Source: Apostichopus japonicus
Taxonomy: Eukaryota > Echinodermata > Holothuroidea > Aspidochirotida > Stichopodidae
DNA length: 64,000 bases
Direction of reading: 5' to 3'
Assembly (NCBI RefSeq): GCF_037975245.1
Contig: NC_092578.1
Location: forward strand, 15,792,321 to 15,856,320
The translations under genes were made by a program, and so were the position numbers. Below, piece by piece: positions 30,001-40,204 of this stretch. Every line of letters starts with the position of its first letter. Within the stretch, counting starts at the first letter, position 1. The notes beneath the pieces were generated by a model, which searched no databases, was not told the DNA's origin, and saw nothing but the letters and a program-made list of their open reading frames with translations.

Positions 30001-32464
30001 AATTTTTGTCATTTGCCCTGTGCATTACAGAGTGCTCAGTGGTACAAACTGTATGCACAAATTTTTTTTTTTTTGGGCCATGATCAATCGAGGTCGGTAA
30101 ACTGACAGTTCATTGGCTGGATACCCTCCTTGTCACGTTGAACAACCAATGACGGACGCAGACATACAATATCGAATCGTTGAAAATGGATAAACCAGCC
30201 AGTCAACAGGCAGACTTGGTGATTCCTCGGTACCTACTTTGAATATTTTCTTGAATAACACTGCATGTGGGATTTTACAATTTTCAGCCACTTTGACAAA
30301 ACAAGGTTCCTGCACTACCGTGGACAAACATATCGGGGGGGGGGGCATTAAGTTTAAAATCCAAGCTTTACTTTGACGGTATAAATCATGTTGAATACAA
30401 CCATTTTTAGACATTGACCTCTGTTGACCTTTGACCTCCATTGATAGCAATAAGATCCTTGTACTCACTACAAGGTCAATCTAGAATCCAAGGATGACAT
30501 TCACACAAGCTTTACTTTGTTAGTTATTTGTGTACAAGGTTTTCCAGTTCTTGACCTCTAATTGATCGTTGACCTCCAAGACAGCAAAAATGATTCATGA
30601 ACTCATCTAGGGTTAGATCCACATATAAGTTCAACCGCCATTTACCAAGAAAACCAAGTAAGTCACACACACACACAATTTTTTTGCCTCCGGTAATTCC
30701 AAAGCTACTGTTTGGATTAATATTCAACTATTGCTGCCACAGGAATTAAACTAATATTCACATGACTAGTGGCTTTGAAGATTTTGGGAAACAAAGGAAG
30801 TAATTATAGACCTATTATTAAAAAGGGGAGGTGTTTGGCAAACTACCACATTTTTTTTTAAACTACCTCATCCAGAGGTCAAATTTCTCATCCAGTTTAA
30901 AATAATGAACAACCTCTGTTTTATTTTTATATTTTTTTTTGGTGCAAATTTGAGAATTACTGCAGGAAACTGTGAAACGATAAAGGATAGGAAAATGTCA
31001 TAACAGAGGAAATCAAAAGTGACTTTCAGAAAATTTCTTAACGTATAGCAAAAATTAGTCAAAAGATTGCACTAAAAGATTTTGTTAAGTTTCACAAACT
31101 TGCAACAATATAGATTTGCTGTATAGATTTGAAGTGGCAAATATATATATATATATATATATAAATATAAAAATATATATATATTGCAGTGTTTTATGTT
31201 GTTGTATTATTGGCTTGGGGGGATGGGGTGAGGATGAAGAACGTAATAGAGATTATATCTTGTTAGATGTATCCTGGATTAACCAAATTTGTGATGCCCC
31301 CTCACCCCCCCCCCAAAAAAAATTGGCCATAGTAAAATGACTTGGATTAGAAAAACTTTCGAATACAATGAGTGCTTTCTTTGTATCTCCTGATTAGCAA
31401 GGAATCAAGAAGAAAAGGGGAAAAAAATTATTTAGCAACCAGACTCCAGCCAAGTATGTTCCCCCAATTTGTTATTTCAATCCTTGAGGAATCCACAAAA
31501 TTTCACGATAAAAGAAGACAAAAGTCATTTCTACTTACTTTGGGCAGGGGACAGCAGCCGTATTTGCCATCTGCTTGTGGACAACATGTGTTACCATCTT
31601 TGCAGTAGTACTTTCCACCGCAATGCACATTCTTCGCCACCTCCTTTTCAAACCAAGGCAATTTCTCTGATTCGCTGCTGCAAGTTCCTTCGCTGACATC
31701 ACAGGTGTACCCCGAGGGGCAACAATGTTCTCCATCGGAGCAGCATACAGCCTGCGAAATATTTAGGTACCAAACTGTCGACTGAAGAGCTCTTGCGATT
31801 GGGTTCATGAATTTTGGTCATTCTGACTCAACCAAATCATAGTCACATGCACAGTACGCTCGTACAGTAATCGATTACCCCCTAAAAAAAATCTATAAAC
31901 TAAAGAAAGATCTAAGTGGATAAACCATTGGAGCGGTCATACAGTCCTTTAGCAAGTACAGTATAGTCGAGGGACCTTTCGTGGGAAATTCCAACCAGTG
32001 TAACCTTAGCGATGGAAACCAAGCCAAACTGGATATATATGTTAGTATGTACTGTTACTGTGCAGGACCACAATGTGTTTTACACAAGAGTGAATGCAAA
32101 ATTAATGTTAGAGAAATAATTTAGCGTTCACATTTTGCGTCCATATGTACTAAGCATTTTTCAGGTTTCCTGAAACTTATTTCACCGATAAAATACCGAA
32201 GACAACATGATGCAGTGTACAGGATAAACTACCATGCATTTTTGCTAAATTTGTGCAGCATTTTTTTGCATCGCACTTTGCTACTTGTAAAAGTGAGAGA
32301 GAGTTAGAGAGAGAGAGACTCACGTTAGGTACAGGGCAACAGCCATATCCTCCTGATTCCAGCTCGCAACATGTTTTATTTTGGTCACATCTCGTCTCCT
32401 GGTCGGGACATAAGAGGGACAAAGCGACTGGGAGGACTCCCAGTAGCAAGAATAGTAGCTTCAT
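1..32464 (-). CDS. grn: Progranulin (giant multi-granulin precursor), 3' end beyond window
   Basis: Secreted precursor of granulin (epithelin) peptides. The reading frame is built from exons, each ending in a GT donor and starting after an AG acceptor, all in phase 0. Order on the minus strand: 32324-32464 (signal peptide plus first half-granulin), 31539-31751, 29627-29845, 27594-27818, then 34 near-identical 225-bp exons down to 10-234. Each repeat exon starts with [18 protein letters not shown] and ends with CPDGNTCC...GCCPLPN, so joining exons restores the 12-cysteine granulin pattern C-C-CC-CC-CC-CC-C-C. I count 37 intact repeat exons, that is 37 complete granulins plus one open half, about 2,816 residues. 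Vertebrate progranulin has seven and a half modules, so this is unusually large. Linkers carry a conserved WFEKTEA segment without dibasic sites. The stop codon and 3' UTR are not in the window, and the 5' UTR exon was not located. Family assignment is firm; that all exons join in one transcript is inferred. Confidence 0.92.
10..16671 (-). CDS. grn: Granulin array block C: 25 intact exons, continuing past the left edge
   Basis: Intact 225-bp exons in transcript order: 16447-16671, 15814-16038, 15189-15413, 14537-14761, 13898-14122, 13246-13470, 12607-12831, 11970-12194, 11317-11541, 10364-10588, 9716-9940, 8763-8987, 8109-8333, 7457-7681, 6819-7043, 6166-6390, 5517-5741, 4864-5088, 4217-4441, 3562-3786, 2608-2832, 1954-2178, 1302-1526, 663-887, 10-234. 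All keep the 12-cysteine pattern. Notable variants: 9716-9940 has CLDGN for CPDGN; 15189-15413 is the most diverged ([17 protein letters not shown]). The last donor (gtaag at 5-9) shows that the gene goes on beyond position 1. Three truncated copies (3257-3329, 9410-9485, 11012-11086) lie between. Confidence 0.92.
3257..3329 (-). pseudogene. Truncated granulin exon (no acceptor)
   Basis: The 3' end of a granulin exon, with its gtaag donor, runs normally up to the codons for the second cysteine and then joins abruptly to intron sequence (gatgaagatggaattt). The first two thirds of the exon and its acceptor are gone. Without an acceptor it should be skipped; because all flanking exons are phase 0, skipping costs nothing to the frame. 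Confidence 0.85.
9410..9485 (-). pseudogene. Truncated granulin exon (same breakpoint)
   Basis: This carries the same junction as the copy at 3257-3329: exon sequence ends at cattcactttg and continues as atgaagatgg of the intron. The shared breakpoint shows that a single deletion was later copied by the 6.1-kb duplication. Confidence 0.85.
11012..11086 (-). pseudogene. Truncated granulin exon (same breakpoint, third copy)
   Basis: Third copy of the deletion junction cactttgatgaagatgg, 1,602 bp from the copy at 9410. It retains the gtaag donor but no acceptor. It marks a second, shorter duplication in the array. Confidence 0.85.
16766..19026. mobile_element. Non-autonomous DNA transposon in a granulin intron
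   Basis: A 2,261-bp block of non-array sequence sits inside an intron. Its left end reads agtaccgctcacatataact and its right end, on the opposite strand, agttccgctcacgtataact, a good terminal inverted repeat. The flanking array sequence gacagtac|...|gtaccacagg shows gtac on both sides, a candidate 4-bp target duplication; other array copies have a single gacagtaccacagg. Subterminal regions on both sides share gcgtagac-type motifs. The longest open frames are 81 codons (16819-17064, minus) and shorter, with no transposase motif that I recognise. The superfamily is not determined. Confidence 0.8.
19361..23680 (-). CDS. grn: Granulin array block B: seven intact exons
   Basis: Intact exons in transcript order: 23456-23680, 22823-23047, 22182-22406, 21531-21755, 20636-20860, 19995-20219 and 19361-19585. 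All are 225 bp with cgcag/tgcag/cgtag-type acceptors and gtaag donors. Linker variants alternate between MAWFEKTEA and MNWFEKTEA; 22182-22406 has [11 protein letters not shown] and 19361-19585 has CCLLPN where others have CCPLPN. A truncated copy lies at 21287-21343. The block is flanked by two unrelated insertions, both intronic. Confidence 0.9.
21287..21343 (-). pseudogene. Truncated granulin exon (independent breakpoint)
   Basis: Only about 57 bp of the exon 3' end remain, joined at tgtgtttc to intron sequence (agaatcagttacatttatg). The breakpoint differs from the other three truncated copies, so this is a separate deletion. Confidence 0.82.
23867..26140. mobile_element. Inserted repeat element with internal ~400-bp repeats
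   Basis: About 2.27 kb of foreign sequence interrupts the intron motif cacaacaa|aaaataagaagatgg. The right end agcaaggaacc is the reverse complement of ggttccttgct at 23887-23897, giving 11-bp inverted repeats, though the left one is 20 bp inside the junction. The interior has two copies of a block with caattgcaacacacatcagt (24005 and 24311) and three to four copies of a ~400-bp block starting near actttgaccttgtttaactt (24457, 24855, 25255, 25510), rich in ggtcacc/tgaccttt motifs. No coding frame was recognised. Confidence 0.7.
26378..27256 (-). CDS. grn: Granulin array block A: two exons (27032-27256, 26378-26602)
   Basis: Two intact 225-bp exons, each of 75 codons with the standard cysteine pattern. 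Exon 26378-26602 reads [11 protein letters not shown] and carries [11 protein letters not shown], a Y in place of the usual E before the second cysteine. The block is bounded on the 3' side by the insertion at about 23867-26140, which lies in the following intron and so does not break the coding frame. Confidence 0.88.
27594..27818 (-). CDS. grn: Progranulin exon 4: edge copy of the array, 5' half divergent
   Basis: 225 bp, phase 0-0. The second half (linker [13 protein letters not shown] and [15 protein letters not shown]...CCPLPN) is almost identical to the array exons, while the first half is diverged: [18 protein letters not shown], then [11 protein letters not shown] instead of [11 protein letters not shown]. 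This is the pattern expected at the boundary of a homogenised array, where conversion covers only part of the terminal unit. The intron on its 3' side (27257-27593) is shorter than the usual unit. Confidence 0.88.
27819..29626. other. Granulin intron 3
   Basis: Non-coding intron between the exons at 29627-29845 and 27594-27818. Apart from the minisatellite in its centre it contains nothing that I recognise. Confidence 0.7.
28165..28920. repeat. 15-bp minisatellite (unit like tgatgtactgtaatc)
   Basis: About 50 head-to-tail copies of a 15-bp unit with single-base variants (taatct/ttatct, tgatg/tcatg/tgctg). Copies are regular up to about 28700 and decay towards 28920. Because 15 is a multiple of three, long open frames appear on both strands (for example 28208-28708 plus, repeating LMYCN); these are artefacts of the period and not genes. 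Confidence 0.93.
29627..29845 (-). CDS. grn: Progranulin exon 3: divergent granulin exon
   Basis: 73 codons, phase 0-0, acceptor tttgtcaag, donor gtaaga. It starts [16 protein letters not shown] (two residues shorter between the first two CC pairs than its neighbours) and ends CPDGSTCC...YGCCPLRN. The linker keeps SKTEA but lacks the WF pair. It completes granulin 2 and opens granulin 3. It is separated from the next exon by an intron of 1.8 kb that contains a 15-bp minisatellite. Confidence 0.9.
29846..31538. other. Granulin intron 2
   Basis: Non-coding. It contains a TA-rich microsatellite (about 31139-31186), a G/C homopolymer (31304-31313) and a tgacctttgacct-rich patch at 30410-30590 that resembles the motif of the insertion at 24-26 kb. 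No exon was seen. Confidence 0.6.
31539..31751 (-). CDS. grn: Progranulin exon 2: divergent granulin exon
   Basis: 71 codons, phase 0-0, acceptor cgcag, donor gtaagt. It starts [18 protein letters not shown] and ends CKDGNTCC...YGCCPLPK, with the linker [15 protein letters not shown]. It has the same architecture as the array exons but is clearly older: the second half has [11 protein letters not shown] where the array has [12 protein letters not shown]. It completes granulin 1 and opens granulin 2. Confidence 0.9.
32324..32464 (-). CDS. grn: Progranulin exon 1 (coding): signal peptide and N-terminal half-granulin
   Basis: This 47-codon exon begins at an ATG directly preceded by an acceptor (tttttaccag), so a separate 5' UTR exon must exist upstream. 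It encodes [17 protein letters not shown], a typical signal peptide, followed by CPDQETRC, an NKT glycosylation sequon overlapping the CC pair, and GYGCCPVPN. The six cysteines are the first half of a granulin; the other six come from the exon at 31539-31751. The donor is gtgagt. The GA-rich tract on the intron side (about 32295-32319) makes the longer open frame beyond the donor meaningless. Confidence 0.9.
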
Positions 32465-34892
32465 CTGGTAAAAATGAAAAGAAAAAAAATTTAAAATAAA
32501 AAATTATTTGAAGCAAACTTTACAGATTGACAGGAATTATAAAACAGTTCCTTCCATGGAAATTCAATACACATTTAAACCAGCTTTTCATAGTAAAGAG
32601 GTGTTGCTACGAAATGAAAACATTACAATGCCTTTAAGATTTGACACTTATGAACGTTCCTTTCGATCTTTCTTAGAGTGTGTTTATTCAAATAAAGACC
32701 CAGTTTGTTCTTTTCTCAGTGTGTGGTTTTGCCACAGACTGTCATGAAGAACTTTCCCAAACTAGTTGAGAAAAAAACTGTTATTCGATTCAAATGGTAG
32801 AAATCACAGATTTAATGTTTGCTGCACGCAAAATGCAGAAGACTTGATCAAGTCTAAATACTATATATACAGTATGATGTCATCGAACTACATCTGCTTT
32901 AACCTTTTATCTTTCTCTTTATTTCTTTTAGAATGTTTTTTTTTCCTTTTGTATTTTGGAGATGGCTTTTGCAAATACTGAATCTAAAACATTGAAGCTT
33001 TTTACACATGATCTAAATGATGGTTTTAGTTTCTGTGTCAACAGTGCTGTTAACTTTCTACCTTGAAAATATGAAAAAGAAAGAAAAAAAGAAAAAAAAA
33101 GAGAAATGTGAAAGGTTTTAGATCCTATGACATCACTATGACATCATAGTTCTACAAAATGATGGCTCTTTGAAACTGGGATATCTCCCAAACAGAGCAA
33201 GATTATTCTTAGCTATAATTGGGGGAAGTTCTCTGTCATAGTTTAGTTAAGTTTTGGAGACTGAAGGATCAGGAAGCCTTACAGTAGCTATAATATTTGA
33301 GACCCTATCCGTGTTAGATCAAGGATGAACACCTGCTTATTTCAAGCCTTCTACTCTTCGATTAATTAGTGTTCAGAGGATAACGAGGCAGGGGTGTGAA
33401 TTGGCTCCCATTCCTGCTCTCGGAACGGCCATTTAACGTCCCCATCGGACGGACGAGAGTGTATAATCCCAGCGTCTGACCACTTTCTCAAAATACTGAG
33501 GTACTGTCGGCAAAGGCACCCCATTCGACATTGCTGCAGTGCAGCCATGGGGAACAAAGTTGTTTCAAAACAGAGTGCAGAACAGCAAGTCCTAGCCCCT
33601 TTTTTCCAAGTTACCGACCAGAAATCCCGAATACCAGAAATATAGGATGTTTGGTTTCGTGTCCCCTGACATTTTCTAGGAATTTATATAAACAATTCAA
33701 CATTTTAACTCAAATTTAGAATCTTTTCAATTTAGAAAGTCATTTCTGATGGGAAAACCATAGATTGCTATTGGATGTAAAACCCTCCTTACTATGACCC
33801 GGCCGGGTTTCGAACCTGATTGCTAAGCCTCATTGCTTCAAATGCCACCCACCTTTGTCCACTCGGCCACAGCACCGGTATACATACTTTTCTTTTGCAT
33901 ACCTTTTTTGGCATACCCGATTGCATACTTTGTTTTTGGAACCCGGAAAAACGAAACAACAATGTCAGATTACTTACGGTACCGACCACAGAGCTGCCTG
34001 CCAGTCATAAATTTGGTCGCAAAATTTATTGCCTTTTATGATTAAATTGTCAACAAAGATATAAATGCTTCTAAAATAGGTCTTTCGGTACTTACAGTGA
34101 CAGTACACAATATCGACATTTATTATCAAATATTTGTACAGGAGGGAAACATGTTTTTCTTACTTTATCTGCACAAATACACATTGCATTAACCTGTGTA
34201 GCTCAAATTCATGTCTCTAGTGTCTAGTCTAGGCTAGGCTAGCCCCACGTTACACCTTCAGTCTTACCCTTAGTCCTAGCTATGATCTACTTATTCTAAA
34301 CCGAACTGAATTTAATAGGCCTAGGCTAGTTAGTAACAAATTTCAGAAAATACAGCACTGCAAGCCTTGGCCTAGAAATTAAAGTAGTATATACGGTCAA
34401 CAGTAACACTGTAACAGAGTTAGTCTAAAGCCTTGAAAGTTCACGAAACTGAAAAGTTGAAAGAACAAGTGCAAGCAACAATGCCCTTCTTTACCTCTTG
34501 TTCTTTCTGCATAAGCAAAATAATGTGACTTGCTAGACCTCTTCCATAAAAGTTGGTATGATGTTAGTAAAGACTAAAGCCGGTGTTCCTTGTTCTTGTT
34601 TTGGTGTGTGTAACGCTCTACACTCAAGGATCATGTGCTACAATTTCAACTAGTAATGTACAATGGGAAACAGAAAAATCACATGACTCTGATCTCCTGT
34701 GTTACCAAACTGGTATTGACTTTTTGTGCCAACTGTTATCGGCCAAAAGAATTGTCAGATTAAAAGCACGTTTTGTTTTGTTTCCTTATAAACCCGACTT
34801 TTGGAAACAATGGAAAGGACCTCAAGGTTTGATTGTTTTACTTTATTGTACGAAAATGAAGGAAAGCTGTAAGATAATTATTATTATATGCA
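32465..34892. other. 5' flank of the granulin gene
   Basis: The acceptor immediately before the start codon means that at least one non-coding exon of progranulin lies somewhere here or further right, but no donor stands out. No coding exon was recognised. A tRNA-derived SINE fragment lies at 33797-33876. Confidence 0.5.
33797..33876 (-). repeat. tRNA-derived SINE fragment
   Basis: On the minus strand the segment reads like a tRNA head: A-box tggccgagtgg (33859-33869) followed 42 bases later by a perfect B-box ggttcgaaacc (33806-33816). The intervening sequence does not fold as an obvious complete tRNA, so a SINE head or tRNA pseudogene is more likely than a functional tRNA-Ser/Leu. Confidence 0.6.
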
Positions 34893-35291
34893 GATGGATG
34901 GATGGATGGATGGATGGATGGATGGATGGATGGATGGATGGATGGATGGATGGATGGATGGATGGATGGATGGATGGATGGATGGATGGATGGATGGATG
35001 GATGGATGGATGGATGGATGGATGGATGGATGGATGGATGGATGGATGGATGGATGGATGGATGGATGGATGGATGGATGGATGGATGGATGGATGGATG
35101 GATGGATGGATGGATGGATGGATGGATGGATGGATGGATGGATGGATGGATGGATGGATGGATGGATGGATGGATGGATGGATGGATGGATGGATGGATG
35201 GATGGATGGATGGATGGATGGATGGATGGATGGATGGATGGATGGATGGATGGATGGATGGATGGATGGATGGATGGATGGATGGATGGAT
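34893..35291. repeat. (GGAT)n microsatellite, about 100 perfect copies
   Basis: 399 bp of uninterrupted gatg/gga tetranucleotide repeat. Open frames of MDGW or IHPS repeats on both strands are trivial consequences of the repeat. The perfect length suggests recent expansion. Confidence 0.98.
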
Positions 35292-35536
35292 CATAGTTCC
35301 TCCCCTACACCCACCCTCATGTATCATTTCATTACAAGTTTCTGTGGGCGAAAACCTTGAGATATACGGTTCTCAAAAGCCTGATCACCAAACACACACT
35401 CACACATCCACCTATTGGTTGGCGTGTAACATAGAGGTTCATGATGCTTTCAGCATTGCTTCTTTTATTGACATGTATTGACATGTATGTAAATACAGCT
35501 CGATAAGATAAATCTACCATGAACCGGTTGTGATAT

Positions 35537-35968
35537 TTTGCAGACTGCAGACTGTCGCTGAGAACGGGATTTTACAGACTTGGATTTGTATCATACAACA
35601 TGTAGTATTTGACGATAAAAAGAAACTTAGGGGGAAACGACAGAGACCATGGATTGCTATGGGTTCGGTCGGGCTGACATTTTGATGACGTATTTGGTCG
35701 GAAACAAATCTCAGTCGACGCAGCCTAGGAATATCGCGTGTATACTGTGGTGAACGGTATAACTAGGCTAGTTGGTTTTCTACAAAATGTGAGCGGCAAA
35801 AAATGTGTTCAATTCAGGTGTTGTTTCTTCAATTTTTTGAGTATGCTAGGCAGTACTTAAAGGCGTAAGGGAACCCCACCCAACCCCCCAACCCCACCAA
35901 ACCACGGCCGGGCCCAGCCCGACACCCACCCCCGGTTGCAAATTCCAAGTCAGTCTGCAGTCTGCAAA
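35537..35968. mobile_element. Short element with perfect 18-bp terminal inverted repeats
   Basis: The left end tttgcagactgcagactg (35537-35554) is the exact reverse complement of cagtctgcagtctgcaaa (35951-35968). The 432-bp interior is non-coding with a C-rich stretch. A clear target duplication is not visible. This fits a non-autonomous DNA transposon (MITE); the family is not assigned. Confidence 0.7.
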
Positions 35969-36198
35969 TTACCACAGCCGACTATAAACTATTCCGATAG
36001 TCAGTTAACACCGTGGAATGCTAACAAAACATATATTGTTATCATTGTGTACGGTTACAGAAGCCAACTGATCTGTCAACCGTAAACCTCAAACAAGTAC
36101 CATCTACAACTTCACGTGACTGATTTCAACTGCCAAGGAGGGCGATTTTCATTGGATATACACGAGTTGCGTGGATGGGATATAGTGACCTGCATATG

Positions 36199-36201
<3 letters not shown>

Positions 36202-36281
<80 letters not shown>
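36202..36281. repeat. (TA)n microsatellite
   Basis: About 40 ta repeats. Open frames of alternating I and Y across it are artefacts. Confidence 0.95.
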
Positions 36282-36285
<4 letters not shown>

Positions 36286-37364
36286 CATAGACACACCGTG
36301 GTAAAAGTTATGTACATAACGTTTCTCTGGTATCCGTTAGTTCAACACTTTCGGATCCAACCTGGGGGCAATGAACCGCATTTGAACCGCCCTATTGCAA
36401 CGCGTCTGATGACACCAGAACCGATTCAACAGCTATAAGAATATATATGTACACGGTGTAACGTGTACATTATTTATGCATGTTCTTTAAACGACTTGTG
36501 GTAAGCATAATAATAAACCTCTATCACATGTCGAAATGTCCAGCCGGTTTGATGATTTGTAAGATTACGTCATGTCCGTCCTGTTATTGTGATTCCCGGA
36601 ATGAAGTCATATATAGGGCAATATATAGCCCATGCATGTTTGATAATGATTTATTGCCGTGTGTCAGTGTGTTGGTATATATGTTTCTTGGCAATATATG
36701 GTATGGGCAGTATCACGTATGATACCTGTATAATAGTCTATTCTTGGTAAGATCGCAGAATTATAACCTAAACGTGGACAATAATTTGTCAAGATTCCAA
36801 AAAAGAACGAAACATGAGATTTTAAAAGAGGCACCTGAAACAAAGAACACATGATCATTTTTCATTTATATATAGCTTCAACTGTGTTTAATCATATCAA
36901 CGTATAGTATTTAACGGAATTTTATATTGTGTTGGTATAAGATATATGATCAAGTTATAACATCGAAATAAATTAGTGATTTCAATTGTGGGAAGGACCC
37001 CTATATCTCACAGCAACGAGAAATAACTTTACCAATTGGTAGATAGATGATTGTGCCATTGTAGGGATCGAACCAAGTTTTTGGAAAATCGTTCCTTTGG
37101 CAAACAAAATTTCTCAAACAACGAGATGAAACTATAGTCATTTTGATGAACTAATATATTTTGTTATCCCAACTATTGAATGCAAATTGCATTATTGATT
37201 GACCATCTAATGATCGCAAAGATTTCTTGTAATTTTTGTCCGAACAATTCGCAAGAAAATAATGCGATCACAAAAATGAATAACATAAATAATCAAAATC
37301 GTTGCACTATTAATTGTCTTGGCTTTGATTGTGAGCACTCAAAACCATAGAGTTATACATATAA

Positions 37365-37365
<1 letters not shown>

Positions 37366-37426
<61 letters not shown>

Positions 37427-37431
37427 ATATA
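37366..37431. repeat. (TA)n microsatellite
   Basis: TA repeat with one interruption (attta), followed by four cata repeats. Confidence 0.93.
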
Positions 37432-38899
37432 ATACATACATACATACATTATATGCATTATGCACATTTTGATACGTATTGAACCTTTTGAGGTTGAGGC
37501 CGGACGGGACTGAGAGGGGAGAGCTAGAATGGACACAGACGGGCATCGGGGTCAATTAGGGGTCACGTAGAAATATGGGATAAAAAATAATGTAATGGCC
37601 ATTTTCATGAAGACTTCAAAAAGTCGGCCCCTGTGACATGATTGTCGGCCCAGTTCTCGACTCCATAGGGTCTGAAGTGAGTTTTGCAAAATTGGTCGGT
37701 ATTCTCTCTGCACGAAGTAGTTCCATCTAAGGTCATGCGGTTGTTAAAACCACAAAGTACGCTAGAACCTTTAGTGTTTTTTTTAAATTATAAATTATTA
37801 CTTTATTAAATTTTAGCAGAGGTGAATGACAACTGAATACCCCGAGGTTACATAGTTCAGTATAAACGCTTTTTGCATATGAGTATCAGTGACTATTATT
37901 TGAATTTCTAGCATAACTTGGGCCCAATTTTGATGACCTTTATAGAATAAGTATTAATAAAGCTATACAAATAGTTTTAATTGTTTTTTGTTTTTTTAAT
38001 TATTATGGTACTATGGTTATTGGATGTAAGTGATATCTTCAGCTTTCATAAGTACTTATTCTTGTTTTATTTTTACTCTTGTTTTTCTTGCAACCATGCA
38101 TGAATATAGGAAGTTTATGTGATCATTTTCAATTTCAGACAACAATGCCAACAGGTGGACTGAATGAAAGTTCATTAGTAAGCAAAGCACGAGAGTGAAA
38201 ATGGTTTCACTATTCTTGATACATGGAAACTAAACAAATACATTTTCTTTTTCGATTTAAAAAGAAAATTCCAAATTAACCAATATATATTATAGTGCTC
38301 GATTATTTATTTTATGATATACAGTGTCTCCTTCCTTGTGTTATTATTGCTGAGCATGGTAAATAGAAACATCGTTATTTCGAACTTACAAGCCAATTTC
38401 ACTTTGTGTTTCATTTGTTATGGCAAGTCTTTGGGTGTCATGTCAAGGGACGAGGGAGCCGAGGAAGAGGGGGGGGGGTACGTGCCCCAATTTTCAATTT
38501 TTTTTTAAACACATCAAACATGAGATTCTGTTAAAAATTAGAAGTGCCACTTTTGGAACTAAATTTTTCTATTAAAAAGGTTCCCTCTAATTGTTACAAA
38601 ACAAAAAGAAAAAATGATCTTTTGTTGAAAAATTAAGCAGAAAAAAAAAAATTGAAATGAAAAGAATTTCCATTTATAACTTTCACATACTGGAATTTAT
38701 GCTACAGAATGCACAGAGAATCCATACAATTAAACAGTTTTTAAGTAACTCCTCAAAATGAAGGTTACATTCTCCACTACCTCTCGAAATTTGTGCCTAG
38801 TCCACTCACAGCCATCACAGCCATCACAGTCGATATAGGATTAGGAGATGCTAACATTGGCAAACTACTGCCAACCACCATCACCCCCCCCCCCCCGCC

Positions 38900-39274
38900 C
38901 CAGTGGCGGAGCTAGGGTATTGGTAAGAGGGCGAGAATGGTCTGTAGGGGCGCTTTCGACACTATCTAAGCGGAGCGCCACCACAGGTTGGTGCGGAGCG
39001 TACAGAATTTTTTGAGTAAAGATACTCCCTAGATCGCCGGAAATGACCTTTCCGGGCCTTGCTTATTTGCAATAAATAGCTGTTAGAGCATTTTGTCAGA
39101 AAATTACACCAACAAAATGTGACAAATATCAATAGGTAGATGAGAGCGCAATAAAAAAGTCAATAATCGCGAATAAGTAAAAAGTGGTAAAAGCTGAAAA
39201 GGGCGCCAGCAGTCCAATTGAGTCCGTCGGGGGGGGGGCATCCGGCCACTGACTGTATGGACACTCCGCCACTG
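38900..39274. mobile_element. hAT-like non-autonomous element, CAGTGGCGGAG ends
   Basis: It begins cagtggcggagctagg and ends ctccgccactg, matching inverted ends. The interior contains atctaagcggagcgccacca, a core shared (in either orientation) with the elements at 40205, 43162 and 49601. No target duplication is visible in the C-rich flanks. Confidence 0.6.
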
Positions 39275-40204
39275 ACCCCCTACCACCCTCCCGAGCCTGA
39301 ACGAAGGCTGAGTTAGTGAGGTTTGCTCGTAACATTTTTTAATTTAGGGGTGGTGATCGAGGCAAGGAGGCAAAAAGACTTGTTATAAGTTTAAAGGTAG
39401 AAGTTTTTAAAAAGTACTTTCTTGGAGGTCTTTACTCTCCAAATTGTTCTCAGACATTGTTAAGTAACACACAAGATGACTGAATGTCTCAGTGAGGAAA
39501 ATTTCCTTTAAGGTTGTGAAAACAGTTGTGAAAACAGTTTAAGAATTAGGACCAAAGGTGACCATATTTGAATATCTAGGATATTTGGGGCCAATTCAGG
39601 ATACCTTTAAGGACAGTTCAATTGAACCGCGAAACTCAGCCAAACAATATGACCTTTCTTGTCAAAGTTATAACTAATTGTCTATTATATACACAATTTT
39701 CACAATATGTTGAAATGTGTGACCTATTAGGATTATAAAATTATGATCTAAACAAATTCTTCTTCTTCTTCTTCCTCCTCCTCCTCTTCTTTCCTCTACA
39801 CGCGAACTCATTCCTTCAGACATCATAACAAATCTCTGAGAATATCATCAGTTTTCTTCATTTCCATGCATTTGCAGTTGTGTTGTATATATAAAGATAG
39901 AATTATATTTATTTATATTGTTTTGATGTTTATTACAACAGCATGTATTATTATTTTCAGAATGTACGTGTTCCCATCACGTGTTCCTGCTAGCATGCAT
40001 GCGAGACTGTATGCTTTCGTTTCTAAGAATAGGTTCTGGAATTTTCCATGAGAAGCACCTTGTTCAATGCACAGGAAATGGGGACAGTCATACGATATCT
40101 GACATAAATACCAGTCCAGGTAGTATTCTGATGTAACTTTCACTTTCAATGGCGACCGAATATACATGTAGCACCCCTAATTTGTTTGTTAATGTATATA
40201 AATA

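Noticed and set aside
33797-33876. Functional tRNA gene
   Set aside because: A- and B-boxes are good, but no convincing acceptor stem or anticodon arm was found; a SINE head or pseudogene is more likely.
34583-35481. A 237-codon frame starting [18 protein letters not shown] with a signal-like start
   Set aside because: Most of the frame is the GGAT repeat; the part before it shows no domain and no splice support, so the hydrophobic start is taken as chance.
37056-37075. A second B-box-like ggttcgatccc on the minus strand
   Set aside because: No A-box at the right distance upstream, so no tRNA or SINE call.
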